From contig JBGPYB010000160.1 of assembly GCA_041493035.1 (NCBI GenBank), positions 1 through 10,512 of the forward strand: a stretch of 10,512 nt of DNA, read 5' to 3'. Source of the stretch: JBGPYB01 sp041493035. GTDB taxonomy: Bacteria; Acidobacteriota; Vicinamibacteria; Fen-336. Made by a program: the position numbers and the translations under genes. The notes below the pieces were generated by a model, which made no database searches, was not told the origin of the DNA, and worked only from the letters and a program-made list of their open reading frames with translations. Positions 1-8,558 of the stretch are shown piece after piece; the stretch's first letter is position 1; each line of letters opens with the position of its first letter.

Positions 1-33
1 CCTGGGCTGGTACTGATCTTCGCCGGGGCGGGC

Positions 34-62
34 TTGACGAGACGCTGCGCTCGATATATCCT
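34..62 (+). promoter_or_regulatory. Candidate sigma70-type promoter for the sahR-like/ahcY unit
   Basis: A TTGACG -35-like hexamer (34-39) and a TATCCT -10-like hexamer (57-62) are separated by 17 bp. They lie about 18 bp before the ATG at 80. The -35 box matches the consensus at 5 of 6 positions and the -10 box at 4 of 6. This is the only good match in the short leader. The -10 box overlaps the palindromic operator candidate at 57-74, as expected for repression. This is pattern matching only. Confidence 0.4.
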
Positions 63-74
63 TTCATCCGGATA
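57..74. promoter_or_regulatory. Candidate operator (inverted repeat) for the ArsR-type regulator
   Basis: TATCC (57-61) and GGATA (70-74) form an inverted repeat with an 8-nt spacer. Inside it, ATCCGGAT (66-73) is a perfect 8-bp palindrome ending 6 bp before the start codon. ArsR-family dimers bind such short A/T-edged palindromes over promoters. Its position over the -10 box and beside the regulator's start suggests autoregulation of the regulator-ahcY unit. It has not been compared with a curated SahR motif. Confidence 0.4.
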
Positions 75-79
75 GAGCG

Positions 80-1077
80 ATGGCACAATCAGCCCGGCAA
101 CCCGACGCACTCCTGTCGTGGATGGCGAGCCTCTCCGACCCGACGCGGCTGCGTCTCCTGCGCCTGCTGGAGCGCCACGAGCTGGGCGTAGCGGAGCTGT
201 GCGACGTCCTCCAGCTCCCTCAGTCGACCGTGAGCCGGCACCTGAAGGTGCTTGGGGACGAAGGTTGGGTGCGGAGCCGTGCCGAGGGCACGACGCGCCT
301 CTACCGCATGATCGAGGATCAGGACGGTGCGCCGCGCCGGCTCTGGGCCATTGCCCGCGAGGAAACGGCGGGCTGGGCCACGGTGGAGCAGGATCAGCTG
401 CGGCTCACGCGTCGCCTGGTCTCCCGGCGTCCGGCGGCCGAAGCCTTCTTCGCCGGAGCCGCGGGGGAGTGGGACCGCCTGCGCCACGAGCTCTACGGCG
501 AGACCTTCACGGAGGCCGCTCTCCTGTCGCTGCTTCCACCCGAGTGGGACGTGGCGGACCTCGGATGCGGCACCGGCCAGACGGCGGCGGCCCTGGCGCC
601 CCACGTGAGAACGGTCGTGGGCGTCGACCAATCGGCGGCGATGTTGCGGGCGGCGCGAAAGCGCACCGCGGCCCTCGCGAACGTGGAGGTGCGGCAGGGA
701 AGTCTCGAGGCACTTCCCATCGAAGACGAGAGCGTCGATGGCGTGCTGCTCATCCTGGCTCTGACCTACGTCGCGGATCCATCGCGGGCCCTTCATGAAG
801 CGGCCCGGATCCTTCGCGGCGGTGGCCGCGTCGTCGTGGTCGACTTGCTGCGCCACGACCGGGAAGACTTTCAGCGGCAGATGGGCCAGGCGAGCCGGGG
901 CTTCGGCCCGGAAGCCCTCGCCGGGATGCTCCATGAATCGGGGCTTGGACGAGGGTGCGTGCGGTCGCTGACGCCAGAACCCAAAGCGAAGGGGCCGGCC
1001 CTCGTTCTCGCCACGGGTACGAAGGCGGGGCACGTGATCGATCTCGGAACAGGACGGAAGAAAGGAACGGGAAAGCT

Positions 1078-1081
<4 letters not shown>
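80..1081 (+). CDS. sahR: ArsR-family regulator fused to SAM-methyltransferase-fold domain (SahR-like)
   Basis: This 333-aa protein has an N-terminal ArsR/SmtB winged helix (about residues 10-78). It carries the typical SDPTRLRLLRLL segment and the recognition helix PQSTVSRHLKVL (47-58), followed by a wing (EGTTRLYRM). The C-terminal half (about 130-310) is a class I methyltransferase fold with motif I DLGCGTGQ (160-167) and the ribose-binding acid in VVGVDQS (179-185). The paired-Cys metal motif ELCVCDL is reduced to ELCD with one Cys (C41), so metal sensing is unlikely. The same fusion next to ahcY is known for SahR, which represses methionine-cycle genes and senses S-adenosylhomocysteine. 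Here the stop overlaps the ahcY start (ATGA, 1078-1081), implying translational coupling. I infer that the SAM/SAH pocket is the ligand sensor. Enzymatic methylation cannot be excluded. The ribosome-binding site before the ATG is weak. Confidence 0.85.
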
Positions 1082-2547
<1,466 letters not shown>

Positions 2548-2571
2548 TCCCGGTCTTCACCGCGCGGGGGT

Positions 2572-2599
2572 TCTAGGGGGGCCAGCGGAGCCCCCTAGA
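2572..2599. terminator. GC-rich hairpin between convergent ahcY and mla operons
   Basis: TCTAGGGGG (2572-2580) pairs perfectly with CCCCCTAGA (2591-2599) around a 10-nt loop. It lies 24 bp after the ahcY stop and 25 bp before the stop of the convergent membrane-protein gene. Neither strand shows a proper T-run after the stem. It could be a bidirectional terminator or an mRNA 3'-end stabiliser rather than a classical intrinsic terminator. Confidence 0.5.
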
Positions 2600-2624
2600 G
2601 GGCCGGTCAAGCTGGAACGGCACT

Positions 2625-3248
2625 CTAGCGGTCGCGCAGCAGGAGCCCTGCTCGGGAGAGGACCCAAATTCCCGCCATCTGGATGACGTGGAAGAGGTCG
2701 TTGTGGTTGAACTGAGAGTGCAGGCCGAGGTGCAGGGCTTGGATGAGCCCCCCCGCGAACGAGACGAGGACGCCGACCAGGACGAAACCTCCGGCCCGCT
2801 CGCTCCGCCGCGTCAGCTGGAGGCCGAACGCAACGAGAAGAAGAAGCGTGCCTGCGTAGTCGTAGCCCACCAAGCGAAAGTCCCGTTCCGCGAGGATGAG
2901 GGCGGTATAGACGAGGAACCGGCCGGTGAGGAGCACGAGAGCCGCGACCCGCAGGCCGCTGAGGGGCAACGCGGCCCGCGTCGCGCCGGCAAGGATCAAG
3001 AGGTCGGCGAGGCCGATGCCGACGTACGTGATGGACCACAGGTAGTGTCGAAGCGAGGGCAGGACGTCCGGCGGGATGCCGTGCCACGTCCCCCCAACGA
3101 GAGCGGCCACGGCCAGAACGAAGAACGAGGCGGCCCAAAGCCGACGCGAAAGGGGCGGGGAGAATCCAGGGCATGAGAGCCGCCGCGCCAGCCCGAAAGC
3201 GAGGGCCGCGAGGAGGTAGTCGGTGAGAACGGTCGTGGGCTCGCTCAT
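2625..3248 (-). CDS. Seven-helix His-rich membrane protein of unknown function
   Basis: This 207-aa protein has about seven hydrophobic helices (near 8-24, 38-56, 70-92, 98-119, 130-145, 153-172, 185-204). A His ends helix 2 (GGTWHG, H56), an Asp sits in helix 3 (D82), and a cluster H173, H177, H182, D184, H187 lies at the entrance of the last helix (FNHNDLFHVIQ). Seven helices with His/Asp in helices 2, 3 and 7 recall the CREST hydrolase superfamily (alkaline ceramidases, PAQR receptors), but the spacing is not identical. That link is inference. I do not recognise a named family. The ATG at 3248 has a GAGGTG ribosome-binding site 7 nt upstream. The gene starts 20 bp after the mlaD stop, so it is the last gene of the lipid-transport operon, and a role on membrane lipids would fit. 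Confidence 0.8.
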   Translation of the reverse strand: MSEPTTVLTDYLLAALAFGLARRLSCPGFSPPLSRRLWAASFFVLAVAALVGGTWHGIPPDVLPSLRHYLWSITYVGIGLADLLILAGATRAALPLSGLRVAALVLLTGRFLVYTALILAERDFRLVGYDYAGTLLLLVAFGLQLTRRSERAGGFVLVGVLVSFAGGLIQALHLGLHSQFNHNDLFHVIQMAGIWVLSRAGLLLRDR

Positions 3249-3268
3249 CGGCGTTCACCTCAGCTCGC

Positions 3269-4204
3269 TCAGAACACCTTCAGGTTGATGTACTTCTTCG
3301 GCTGGCGGCGGATGTCCTCCACCAGCTTCTCCAGCTCGATCGCAGCCTTGTCGAAGTCGGTCGCGGCCTGCGAAGCGCGGTCGTAGAGAACAGCGTCGCG
3401 GCTGAGCTTGCCGAGGGTGCCCTCCCCGTGGTCGAGCCGCCCCAGGATCGCGTCGAGCGACGTAGCGGAGCGGTCCAGGTTCACGACGAGGCCGTCCATT
3501 CGCCGGCTCAGGTCGTCCACCTGCTTCACGACCCGCTCCAGCTCCGGGCCGGTGGTCACCCTCTCCATGCCCTCGGCCGACTTTCGGAGGCTCGCGGACA
3601 GCGCCTGAACCTCGCCACGCTGGTCGGAGACGACGCCGGACACCTGGCGGAGCAGCTTGCTCATCTGCCCGCTGCTGTCCCGGACGTTGCGGATGGTGTC
3701 GTCCGAGATCAGCCCCTGGAGCCTGGTCGTCACCTTGTCGGCCTCGCCCGCGAGGCTCTGCACCTTGTCGAACACCCCGGGGCCGTTCCCGCCCGACAGC
3801 TCGTCGCCCCACCTGGCCTTTCGGGTCGACCCGCCGGGGAGCACGTCGGCCACCATGCCGGCGAGCAAGCCGCTGGCCTTCAGCTCGACCCGCGAGTCGG
3901 AGGGGACCTCATACGCTTTCTCGATCTCCAACCGCAGCTCGACGCCATGCGTCCCGATCCCGAAGCCGACGACGCGGCCGATGTTCACGCCGCGCATCCG
4001 TACGGGGTCGCCGTTGCGGATCCCTGCCGCATCGGGAACGCTGGTCCTCAGGAGATAGCGACCCCGGAACAGGGCGGGGCTCGTGAGGGTCATCAGGGCG
4101 AACCAGGCGGCGAACAAACCCACGATGGCAAAGAGCCCCACCCGCGCCTCTCGGTGGCGGCCCTGGGCTCGTGGCATCGACGGAAGCAACCTTGCTGTGC
4201 TCAC
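3269..4204 (-). CDS. mlaD: MlaD-type MCE-domain lipid transport protein
   Basis: This 311-aa protein is the periplasmic substrate-binding subunit of an Mla-type ABC transporter, anchored in the inner membrane. One N-terminal membrane helix (about 21-41) is followed by a single MCE domain (about 48-125) with the typical stretch AGIRNGDPVRMRGVNIGRVV (60-79). A long helical region (about 140-300) follows, rich in heptad-like Leu/Val and charged residues. MlaD rings form the lipid channel above the MlaE permease. E. coli MlaD is shorter (about 183 aa), so the long C-terminal helix resembles the extended MCE proteins of other phyla and could reach towards the outer membrane (inference). The GTG start at 4204 is preferred: AGGAGG lies about 4 nt upstream and it overlaps the mlaF stop as GTGA. 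An in-frame ATG at residue 10 is a weaker alternative. Confidence 0.9.
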   Translation of the reverse strand: MSTARLLPSMPRAQGRHREARVGLFAIVGLFAAWFALMTLTSPALFRGRYLLRTSVPDAAGIRNGDPVRMRGVNIGRVVGFGIGTHGVELRLEIEKAYEVPSDSRVELKASGLLAGMVADVLPGGSTRKARWGDELSGGNGPGVFDKVQSLAGEADKVTTRLQGLISDDTIRNVRDSSGQMSKLLRQVSGVVSDQRGEVQALSASLRKSAEGMERVTTGPELERVVKQVDDLSRRMDGLVVNLDRSATSLDAILGRLDHGEGTLGKLSRDAVLYDRASQAATDFDKAAIELEKLVEDIRRQPKKYINLKVF

Positions 4205-4989
4205 AACTCCTCCTTCCGATCCTCTCCGTTTGCCTCTAGGATCCTCAGAGCGGCTTCGGCGGCGGCGTGCCGGTCGGCGAAGGCGCGCACGACCGGGTCG
4301 TCGCTGGCACGAAACGCGTCCGGGGGCCCCACGAAGCGGAGCTTTCCATGCTCGAGCAGCGCCACGCGGTCGGAGATCTCGAGGGCCTGCTGGATGTCAT
4401 GGGTGACGATGATCGACGTCACGTGGGTGCGCTCGCGGATGTCGAGGATGAGACGCGACACCGCGGCGCTGTTGACTGGGTCGAGTCCCGTCACGGGCTC
4501 GTCGTAGAGCATGATCTCGGGGCGGCCCACGATGGCCCGCGCGAGCCCCACGCGCTTGCGCATGCCTCCCGACAGCTCCGAAGGCAGCTTCTCCAGAACG
4601 AGAGCGGGCTCCAGGTTCACGTCCTGGAGCGCTAAGCACACCTTGCGGAGCACGTCGCGCGAGGCGGACCGGCCCTCGTGGTCGGGAAGGCCGGTGCACA
4701 TGTTCTCGTAGACCGTCATCGAGTCGAAGAGGGCTGCGTACTGGAACACGTAGCCCACCTTGCGTCGGATCCGTTCGAGCGCGCCGTCCGACGCGAACAC
4801 CGACTCGCCGTCGATGCGCACGTCCCCCTGGTCGGGCTCGAGCAGGCCGTTGGTCGTCTTGAGCAGGACGCTCTTGCCCGTGCCCGAGGGTCCCACGATG
4901 GAGAGGGTCTCCCCGGTCGCCACGTCGAGGTCGACCCCGCTCAGCACCGGCACGTCGAAGGACTTGTGAATGCCGACGTACTCGATCAT
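4201..4989 (-). CDS. mlaF: MlaF-type ABC transporter ATP-binding protein
   Basis: This 262-aa cytoplasmic ATPase energises the MlaE/MlaD lipid transporter. The sequence shows Walker A GPSGTGKS (33-40), Q-loop Gln 83 in YVFQYAALFDSMTVYENM, the signature LSGGM (139-143), Walker B IMLYDEP (159-165), D-loop GLDP (168-171) and H-loop His 197. The FQ..ALFDSMTV..N segment is characteristic of the Mla/Ttg2A/Mkl branch of ABC ATPases. The chosen start is the ATG at 4989, where homology begins. The reading frame is open further upstream, but only because it is antisense-like shadow over mlaE. The start lies 5 nt after the mlaE stop, and the 3' end overlaps the mlaD start by 4 nt (GTGA). Confidence 0.95.
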   Translation of the reverse strand: MIEYVGIHKSFDVPVLSGVDLDVATGETLSIVGPSGTGKSVLLKTTNGLLEPDQGDVRIDGESVFASDGALERIRRKVGYVFQYAALFDSMTVYENMCTGLPDHEGRSASRDVLRKVCLALQDVNLEPALVLEKLPSELSGGMRKRVGLARAIVGRPEIMLYDEPVTGLDPVNSAAVSRLILDIRERTHVTSIIVTHDIQQALEISDRVALLEHGKLRFVGPPDAFRASDDPVVRAFADRHAAAEAALRILEANGEDRKEEL

Positions 4990-4994
4990 GGGAT

Positions 4995-5792
4995 CTACCC
5001 TAGGAAGAGCGGGGGAAAGGTCGCGTCGACGACGAGGACGGAGATGATCATGAAGACGACTGCGGAGGTCGTGGCCCGACCCACTCCCTCCGCCCCGCCG
5101 CGTGCCTCGAGTCCCATGTGCACGGAGATGAAGGGGATGAGGAAACCGAAAACGAGGCCCTTGGCGATCGAGTAGAAGAGGTCCCAGCTGTGCCAGAAGA
5201 TCCGCGCCCCGTAGAGGAAGGACTCGGGGCCGAGCCCGGCGCTGATGCGCGCGGAGATCATGCCCGCGAAGATCCCCACGCAATCGGCGAGGGCCACGAG
5301 GAGCGGCATCGCGATGGTGCCGGCGATGAGCCGCGGCCCGGCCAGGACCGAGATGGGGTCGCGGCTCAGCGAGTGGAGCGCGTCGATCTGCTCCGAGACC
5401 TTCATGGTGCCGAGCTCGGCGGTGATCCGGGCGCCCACCCGCCCGATCAGCACGACGGCCGTCATGACAGGGCCGAGCTCCAGGACGATGCTGGAGACCA
5501 CGACGCTGCCGAGGATGTAGAGCGGGACGGAGCCGGTGAACTGGTAGTTGCCCTGCTGGGAGGTAACGACGCCTGAGAGGACGGCGGTCACGCACACGAG
5601 GGGGATGCTCTCCACGCCGGTTGAGTGGAGCTGAGCCATCACGTCGCGGAGGGCCACCCGGCCACGAAGCGTGGCCATAGCCACCCGCGATACGAGCAAC
5701 CACATCTGCCCGGCGTGGCAGGCCAGACCCTCCACGGTCCGGCCAACGTGGGCCAGGCCCTCGAGAACGGCGCGATGAACGAGGCTCCGCAT
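4995..5792 (-). CDS. mlaE: MlaE-type ABC transporter permease
   Basis: This 265-aa integral inner-membrane permease is the membrane core of the Mla phospholipid transporter. It has several hydrophobic helices, an amphipathic N-terminus, and the MlaE-family core ELGPVMTAVVLIGRVGARITAELGTM (about residues 105-130), followed by the conserved EQIDAL segment. Length is usual for the family (about 260 aa). The stop of the preceding DUF3108 gene overlaps the start as TGATG. An in-frame GTG one codon earlier (5795) is possible, but the GAGGTG ribosome-binding site is better spaced (5 nt) for the ATG at 5792. The order mlaE-mlaF-mlaD matches the core of mla/ttg2 operons. MlaB and MlaC are not present here. 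Confidence 0.93.
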   Translation of the reverse strand: MRSLVHRAVLEGLAHVGRTVEGLACHAGQMWLLVSRVAMATLRGRVALRDVMAQLHSTGVESIPLVCVTAVLSGVVTSQQGNYQFTGSVPLYILGSVVVSSIVLELGPVMTAVVLIGRVGARITAELGTMKVSEQIDALHSLSRDPISVLAGPRLIAGTIAMPLLVALADCVGIFAGMISARISAGLGPESFLYGARIFWHSWDLFYSIAKGLVFGFLIPFISVHMGLEARGGAEGVGRATTSAVVFMIISVLVVDATFPPLFLG

Positions 5793-7141
5793 CACGACAC
5801 CTCGGCGCCATGGGTGCCGGCCAACGCCGCGGCCTGGTCAGGAAGCAGCTCGAGCACTACGGAGCCCACGGCAACTTTCATCTTGACCTTGTAGGGAACC
5901 GCACGCTCGTCGTCGGAGATCCAGATGTCGACGGCGCCGGAGAGACCACCCGGCCCCCGGTAGCGGCCGACGAATTGCATGCGCACCGTCTGCACTTCCT
6001 GTCCATGCCAGCGGATCCGTTCCGTGCCGACCGTCCGCAGCTGCGTGGGCCACCAGATGGAGTCGACTACCGTCGGGACCACGGCCGAGCCCCGCGCACG
6101 GGCCAGGGCGCGAGCGACCAGCAGAACCGAGATGCCATCCTGGGCATTCGGGGGGAGTGGCAGGACGTCGTATCCGAAGAGGCCATCCCTTACCGTGCGC
6201 ACGGTGCAGCGAAGGGCCTCGGGGTCCATGTCGTAGCCGGCTTCGTCGTCGCCCGAGTCGGAGTCGCTGGCCGCGTGGCGGTGAGCGAGGACGGCGCCGT
6301 CCTGGCCTACGACGCTCTCGAAGCGGCTGTCCATGTGGAAGAACGGAATTGCGTCGTTCGACCTCGCGGAGAACACGACCTGGTGTGCGGCCCTGCCCCG
6401 GTACACGATCCCATGCCCCGTCTCCAGCGTGACCGAGGCCAGATTGAAGAAGAGGTACTTGACCCGGTACCGCAGCGTCTCTCCCGGGTGCAAGCCCGGG
6501 GGCGCCAGGAGGTGGCCGGGCCCAACCTCGCTCGCCGGCGCCGGAGCAGCAGGGACCGCCTCAGCGCCGCCAAGGGCGGCGGCCCGGTCTCCGGCCACGC
6601 GCGCGGCTCCGGCGTGACCCAACTGTGCCTCGGTCTCCGCCAGGCCGACCCAGCCGAGGCCGATCACTTGGTCGTTGCGGACGACACCCAAGAAAGCTGC
6701 GCGGGCACGCTGGAGATCGGGCCGCTCCAGGAAGAGCCGGCCGGCCCAGAGCTGATCCCGCACGTCGGCGCCAGGCATTCCGAGCAAGGCGGCGGCGCTG
6801 TCGAACACCTCGGGCTGACCGAGCTGCTGCTGCGCGCGAGCAAGCCAGCGCAGTGCCGGCGTCCAGCGCGGCTCGCGCTGATGGAGAGTGGTCAGGTGTG
6901 ACACCGCCTGGGCAGCATCGCCGCCGTAAAGCCAGACGACAGCCCGGTTGAGCTCGCGCTCTCGGGCGGGGGTCGTTGCACCGAGCGCCGCAAGTGCGCG
7001 CTCGGCCTCGCCGTCGACCCAGCACCGAGCGGCTGAGGTGAGAGCCGGAGGCGGCCCACCCGACGTGGTGAAGCCCGCGAGCAGGAGTGCTCCGGAGAGC
7101 ACGACGCCGATCCGGCGGAGACGCAGTGACGGAGCACGCAT
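5792..7141 (-). CDS. Secreted TPR + DUF3108-domain protein, first gene of mla operon
   Basis: This 449-aa protein has an N-terminal signal sequence (RLRRIGVVLSGALLLAGFT, about 7-25) with no clear lipobox. It is therefore probably periplasmic or anchored by its uncleaved helix. Residues about 38-195 are Ala/Leu-rich helical pairs of TPR type (for example LNRAVVWLYGGDAAQAVSHL). Residues about 218-440 look like DUF3108, a beta-rich domain of unknown function, beginning with GETLRYRVKYLFFNLASVTL (220-239). The start ATG at 7141 was chosen over longer in-frame upstream starts because AGGAGG lies 6 nt before it and the signal peptide starts there. Its stop overlaps the mlaE start. The operon context suggests a periplasmic partner of the lipid transporter. 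The function is not established. Confidence 0.88.
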   Translation of the reverse strand: MRAPSLRLRRIGVVLSGALLLAGFTTSGGPPPALTSAARCWVDGEAERALAALGATTPARERELNRAVVWLYGGDAAQAVSHLTTLHQREPRWTPALRWLARAQQQLGQPEVFDSAAALLGMPGADVRDQLWAGRLFLERPDLQRARAAFLGVVRNDQVIGLGWVGLAETEAQLGHAGAARVAGDRAAALGGAEAVPAAPAPASEVGPGHLLAPPGLHPGETLRYRVKYLFFNLASVTLETGHGIVYRGRAAHQVVFSARSNDAIPFFHMDSRFESVVGQDGAVLAHRHAASDSDSGDDEAGYDMDPEALRCTVRTVRDGLFGYDVLPLPPNAQDGISVLLVARALARARGSAVVPTVVDSIWWPTQLRTVGTERIRWHGQEVQTVRMQFVGRYRGPGGLSGAVDIWISDDERAVPYKVKMKVAVGSVVLELLPDQAAALAGTHGAEVS

Positions 7142-7158
7142 GGTCAACCTCCTCAAGC

Positions 7159-7193
7159 CCGCACCCCGCATCGGCGGGGCCGACCGGGTGCGG
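7159..7193. repeat. Inverted repeat in the 5' leader of the mla operon
   Basis: CCGCACCC (7159-7166) is the exact reverse complement of GGGTGCGG (7186-7193). A second stem, CCCCGC (7164-7169) with GCGGGG (7174-7179), overlaps the first and is mutually exclusive with it. The repeat lies 18-52 nt upstream of the DUF3108 start and therefore probably in the leader RNA. It could be a leader fold or an operator. No promoter of good quality was found to its right for the - strand. Confidence 0.35.
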
Positions 7194-7465
7194 CCCGCAT
7201 GACAGAAGCCGATTGGGCAAGAGCCGTGCCGGCGCAGCAGCGATTCGAGAGCGCGCGGGCAACGTGTTGACTTGACAGCCTGTATCTGTGGTCTCCGACG
7301 ATCGGCACGTTTATCTGGAACCGACTCGCAGCCCACATGCTGGGCACCGCTCGCGCACCCGCTTGGCGATCCGTCGCGCCGGTTTCCTGGCGGTCCGCGG
7401 TGCAGATCTGCGCGGCGGGTGCACCTCGGGAAGGCCCTGTGCGTCTACGCGGAGCGGCGGCCCGG

Positions 7466-7579
7466 CAAGGCCATCGTCGGGAACATCGGCCACTTCGACA
7501 ACGAGATCGACATCGACGGCCTGAAGAAGTTCCCGGGTATCCCTCGCATCAGCATCAAACCGCAGCACGACCAGTGGGC
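7466..7579 (+). pseudogene. Duplicated internal fragment of ahcY
   Basis: These 114 bp match 2121-2234 of ahcY (codons for about residues 349-385, from KAIVGNIGHF to QYDQW) at 111 of 114 positions, same strand, no gaps. All three differences would change amino acids (Arg to Pro, Asn to Ser, Tyr to His). Similarity stops abruptly at both ends. An open frame (7272-7592) runs through it in the AhcY frame, but the flanking parts do not resemble AhcY and no active enzyme could result. It is a recent duplicate insertion, or an assembly artefact. Confidence 0.9.
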
Positions 7580-7971
7580 TCGATCCCAATGACGCGACCG
7601 CCGCGCGCGTAGTCGATCAGGAACCCAGAAGGGCCACGCGACGTCCGGTGGGCACGGTCCCCCTTCCGGCGCGGCAGGTAGTAGTACGCTGCAAGGGCAA
7701 GACCGTGCCGATAGGTGACCTCAAGACAGGTCTCGCTGATTGGTTCACATGGGCGCGGAAGTGGCAGGTGGATGACAGGTGGCGAGCGTCGCCTCTACTA
7801 GCTGCTTGGCTGCCGTGCCACTCCCCTCCCTGCCAATATGGGTGAGACACTTTACCCCCCGGGAATTCAGTGAGCAGGGCGTGAAGGAAATACGGTCTTG
7901 GATACCACCGGTAGGATCAATGGAGAGCGAGACGAATCCAGCTCCTCAAGAACAACGGTTGCGCCTGTCAA

Positions 7972-8409
7972 CTAGCTCGTGGTGCGTTCTCCTCTGAACC
8001 GCTCGTCGAGCGAGTAACGCCCGGGGCCTGTCAGGAGAAGCGCTGTGAAGGCGACGAGGAAGAGTAGCGCCAGCTCCCCCCGGTCACCTGGGACCTGAGC
8101 TTCGTGCAGCACGAAGACGATCACCGCGAAGTTGATCACCAGTGGCAGACAGGCGAGACGGCTAAGGATGCCCAAAGCGAGCGCGGAGGCGCAGACGCAC
8201 TCGGCAAACGTCGCCAACGCGAGACTCACCGCTGGTCCTAGGCCAAGTGGATCGAGGAACTCGACTGGGTCGGCCACGAGGGCCGGAACTTTCGAAACAC
8301 CGTGACGCCAGATCAAGATCCCCGAGAAACCCACCCGTGCGATCAAGAGTCCGAGGTCCCGCCAGACCCCGTCCCTGCCGGAGTGAAAGAACCTGTGTCT
8401 CACATTCAT
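7972..8409 (-). CDS. DoxX-family membrane protein
   Basis: This 145-aa protein has about four hydrophobic helices. It shows the DoxX-type arrangement: an N-terminal helix with ARVGFSGILIWRHGVSKV (24-41), an EFLDPLGLGP loop, a second helix with an acidic residue (ATFAECVCASALALGI, 66-81), then two helices and the ending LLLTGPGRYSLDERF (124-138) typical of the family. DoxX proteins are small inner-membrane proteins, some linked to thiosulfate oxidation or redox homeostasis. The substrate cannot be told here. The ATG at 8409 is preferred because GGTGGGAG lies 8 nt upstream. An in-frame GTG at 8424 is the alternative. The gene follows the short attC-like site at 8469-8505 and is the last gene of the cassette region, but no attC was found after it. 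Confidence 0.85.
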   Translation of the reverse strand: MNVRHRFFHSGRDGVWRDLGLLIARVGFSGILIWRHGVSKVPALVADPVEFLDPLGLGPAVSLALATFAECVCASALALGILSRLACLPLVINFAVIVFVLHEAQVPGDRGELALLFLVAFTALLLTGPGRYSLDERFRGERTTS

Positions 8410-8468
8410 GTTCGAGGCTCCCACCGTCAGTCAACGCGTGCCAAAGACTCGTTCATTCCAGCGTGCCC

Positions 8469-8505
8469 GTCGAACACCCAGATCAGCTGCATCCGGCTGT
8501 TCGGC
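8469..8505 (-). repeat. Shortened attC-like site 4 (3' end of DinB cassette)
   Basis: Read on the - strand: R'' GCCGAAC (8505-8499) and R' GTTCGAC (8475-8469) flank only 23 nt containing CAGCTGATCTGGGT. The R''/R' arms pair at 6 of 7 positions. The segment before R' matches the L'-R' motif of the other sites (CAGCTGATCTGGGTGTT). R'' plus one base (CGCCGAAC) is the exact reverse complement of the DinB cassette's first bases (GTTCGGCG, 8886-8879). At 37 bp it is well below normal attC length, so the hairpin core appears deleted. Confidence 0.6.
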
Positions 8506-8558
8506 GTCAGCCTACTCCCGCGCTCGCTTCGTCCACTGCCATACTTCGATTAACTGGA

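Larger units (their letters stand above)
7142..7971. other. Long intergenic region without a convincing gene
   Basis: This stretch lies upstream of the leftward mla operon and beyond the 3' end of the doxX-like gene. It holds the leader inverted repeat (7159-7193), the ahcY fragment (7466-7579), and a 9-bp inverted repeat, GGCACGGTC (7651-7659) with GACCGTGCC (7701-7709). Small open frames such as 7648-7845 (+) lack recognisable ribosome-binding sites and family features. No tRNA-like cloverleaf or attC was seen. The composition looks less coding-like than the mla operon, and the region probably marks the junction between backbone and cassette array. Confidence 0.6.

Noticed and set aside
955..1077. 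N-terminal extension of AhcY by 41 codons
   Set aside because: It overlaps the regulator's coding end, has an Arg-rich non-family sequence, and the ATGA junction at 1078 with family-like N-terminus fits better.
2557..3258. A 233-codon - strand frame over the seven-helix membrane gene
   Set aside because: Arg/Pro/Gly-rich shadow frame running through the hairpin at 2572-2599. The other frame has clean membrane helices and a ribosome-binding site.
7272..7592. A 106-codon + strand frame ending in the ahcY fragment, as a possible new fusion gene
   Set aside because: The part before the fragment resembles nothing I know and lacks a ribosome-binding site. The AhcY part is only about 37 residues without catalytic context.
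7648..7845. Small + strand open frame (65 codons) in the intergenic region
   Set aside because: No Shine-Dalgarno sequence or recognisable family. It overlaps an inverted repeat that explains its GTVP/KTVP pattern.
7840..7862. A stretch resembling the end of an insertion sequence (GTGAGACACTTTACC followed by a C-run)
   Set aside because: No partner inverted repeat, target duplication or transposase was found in the window.
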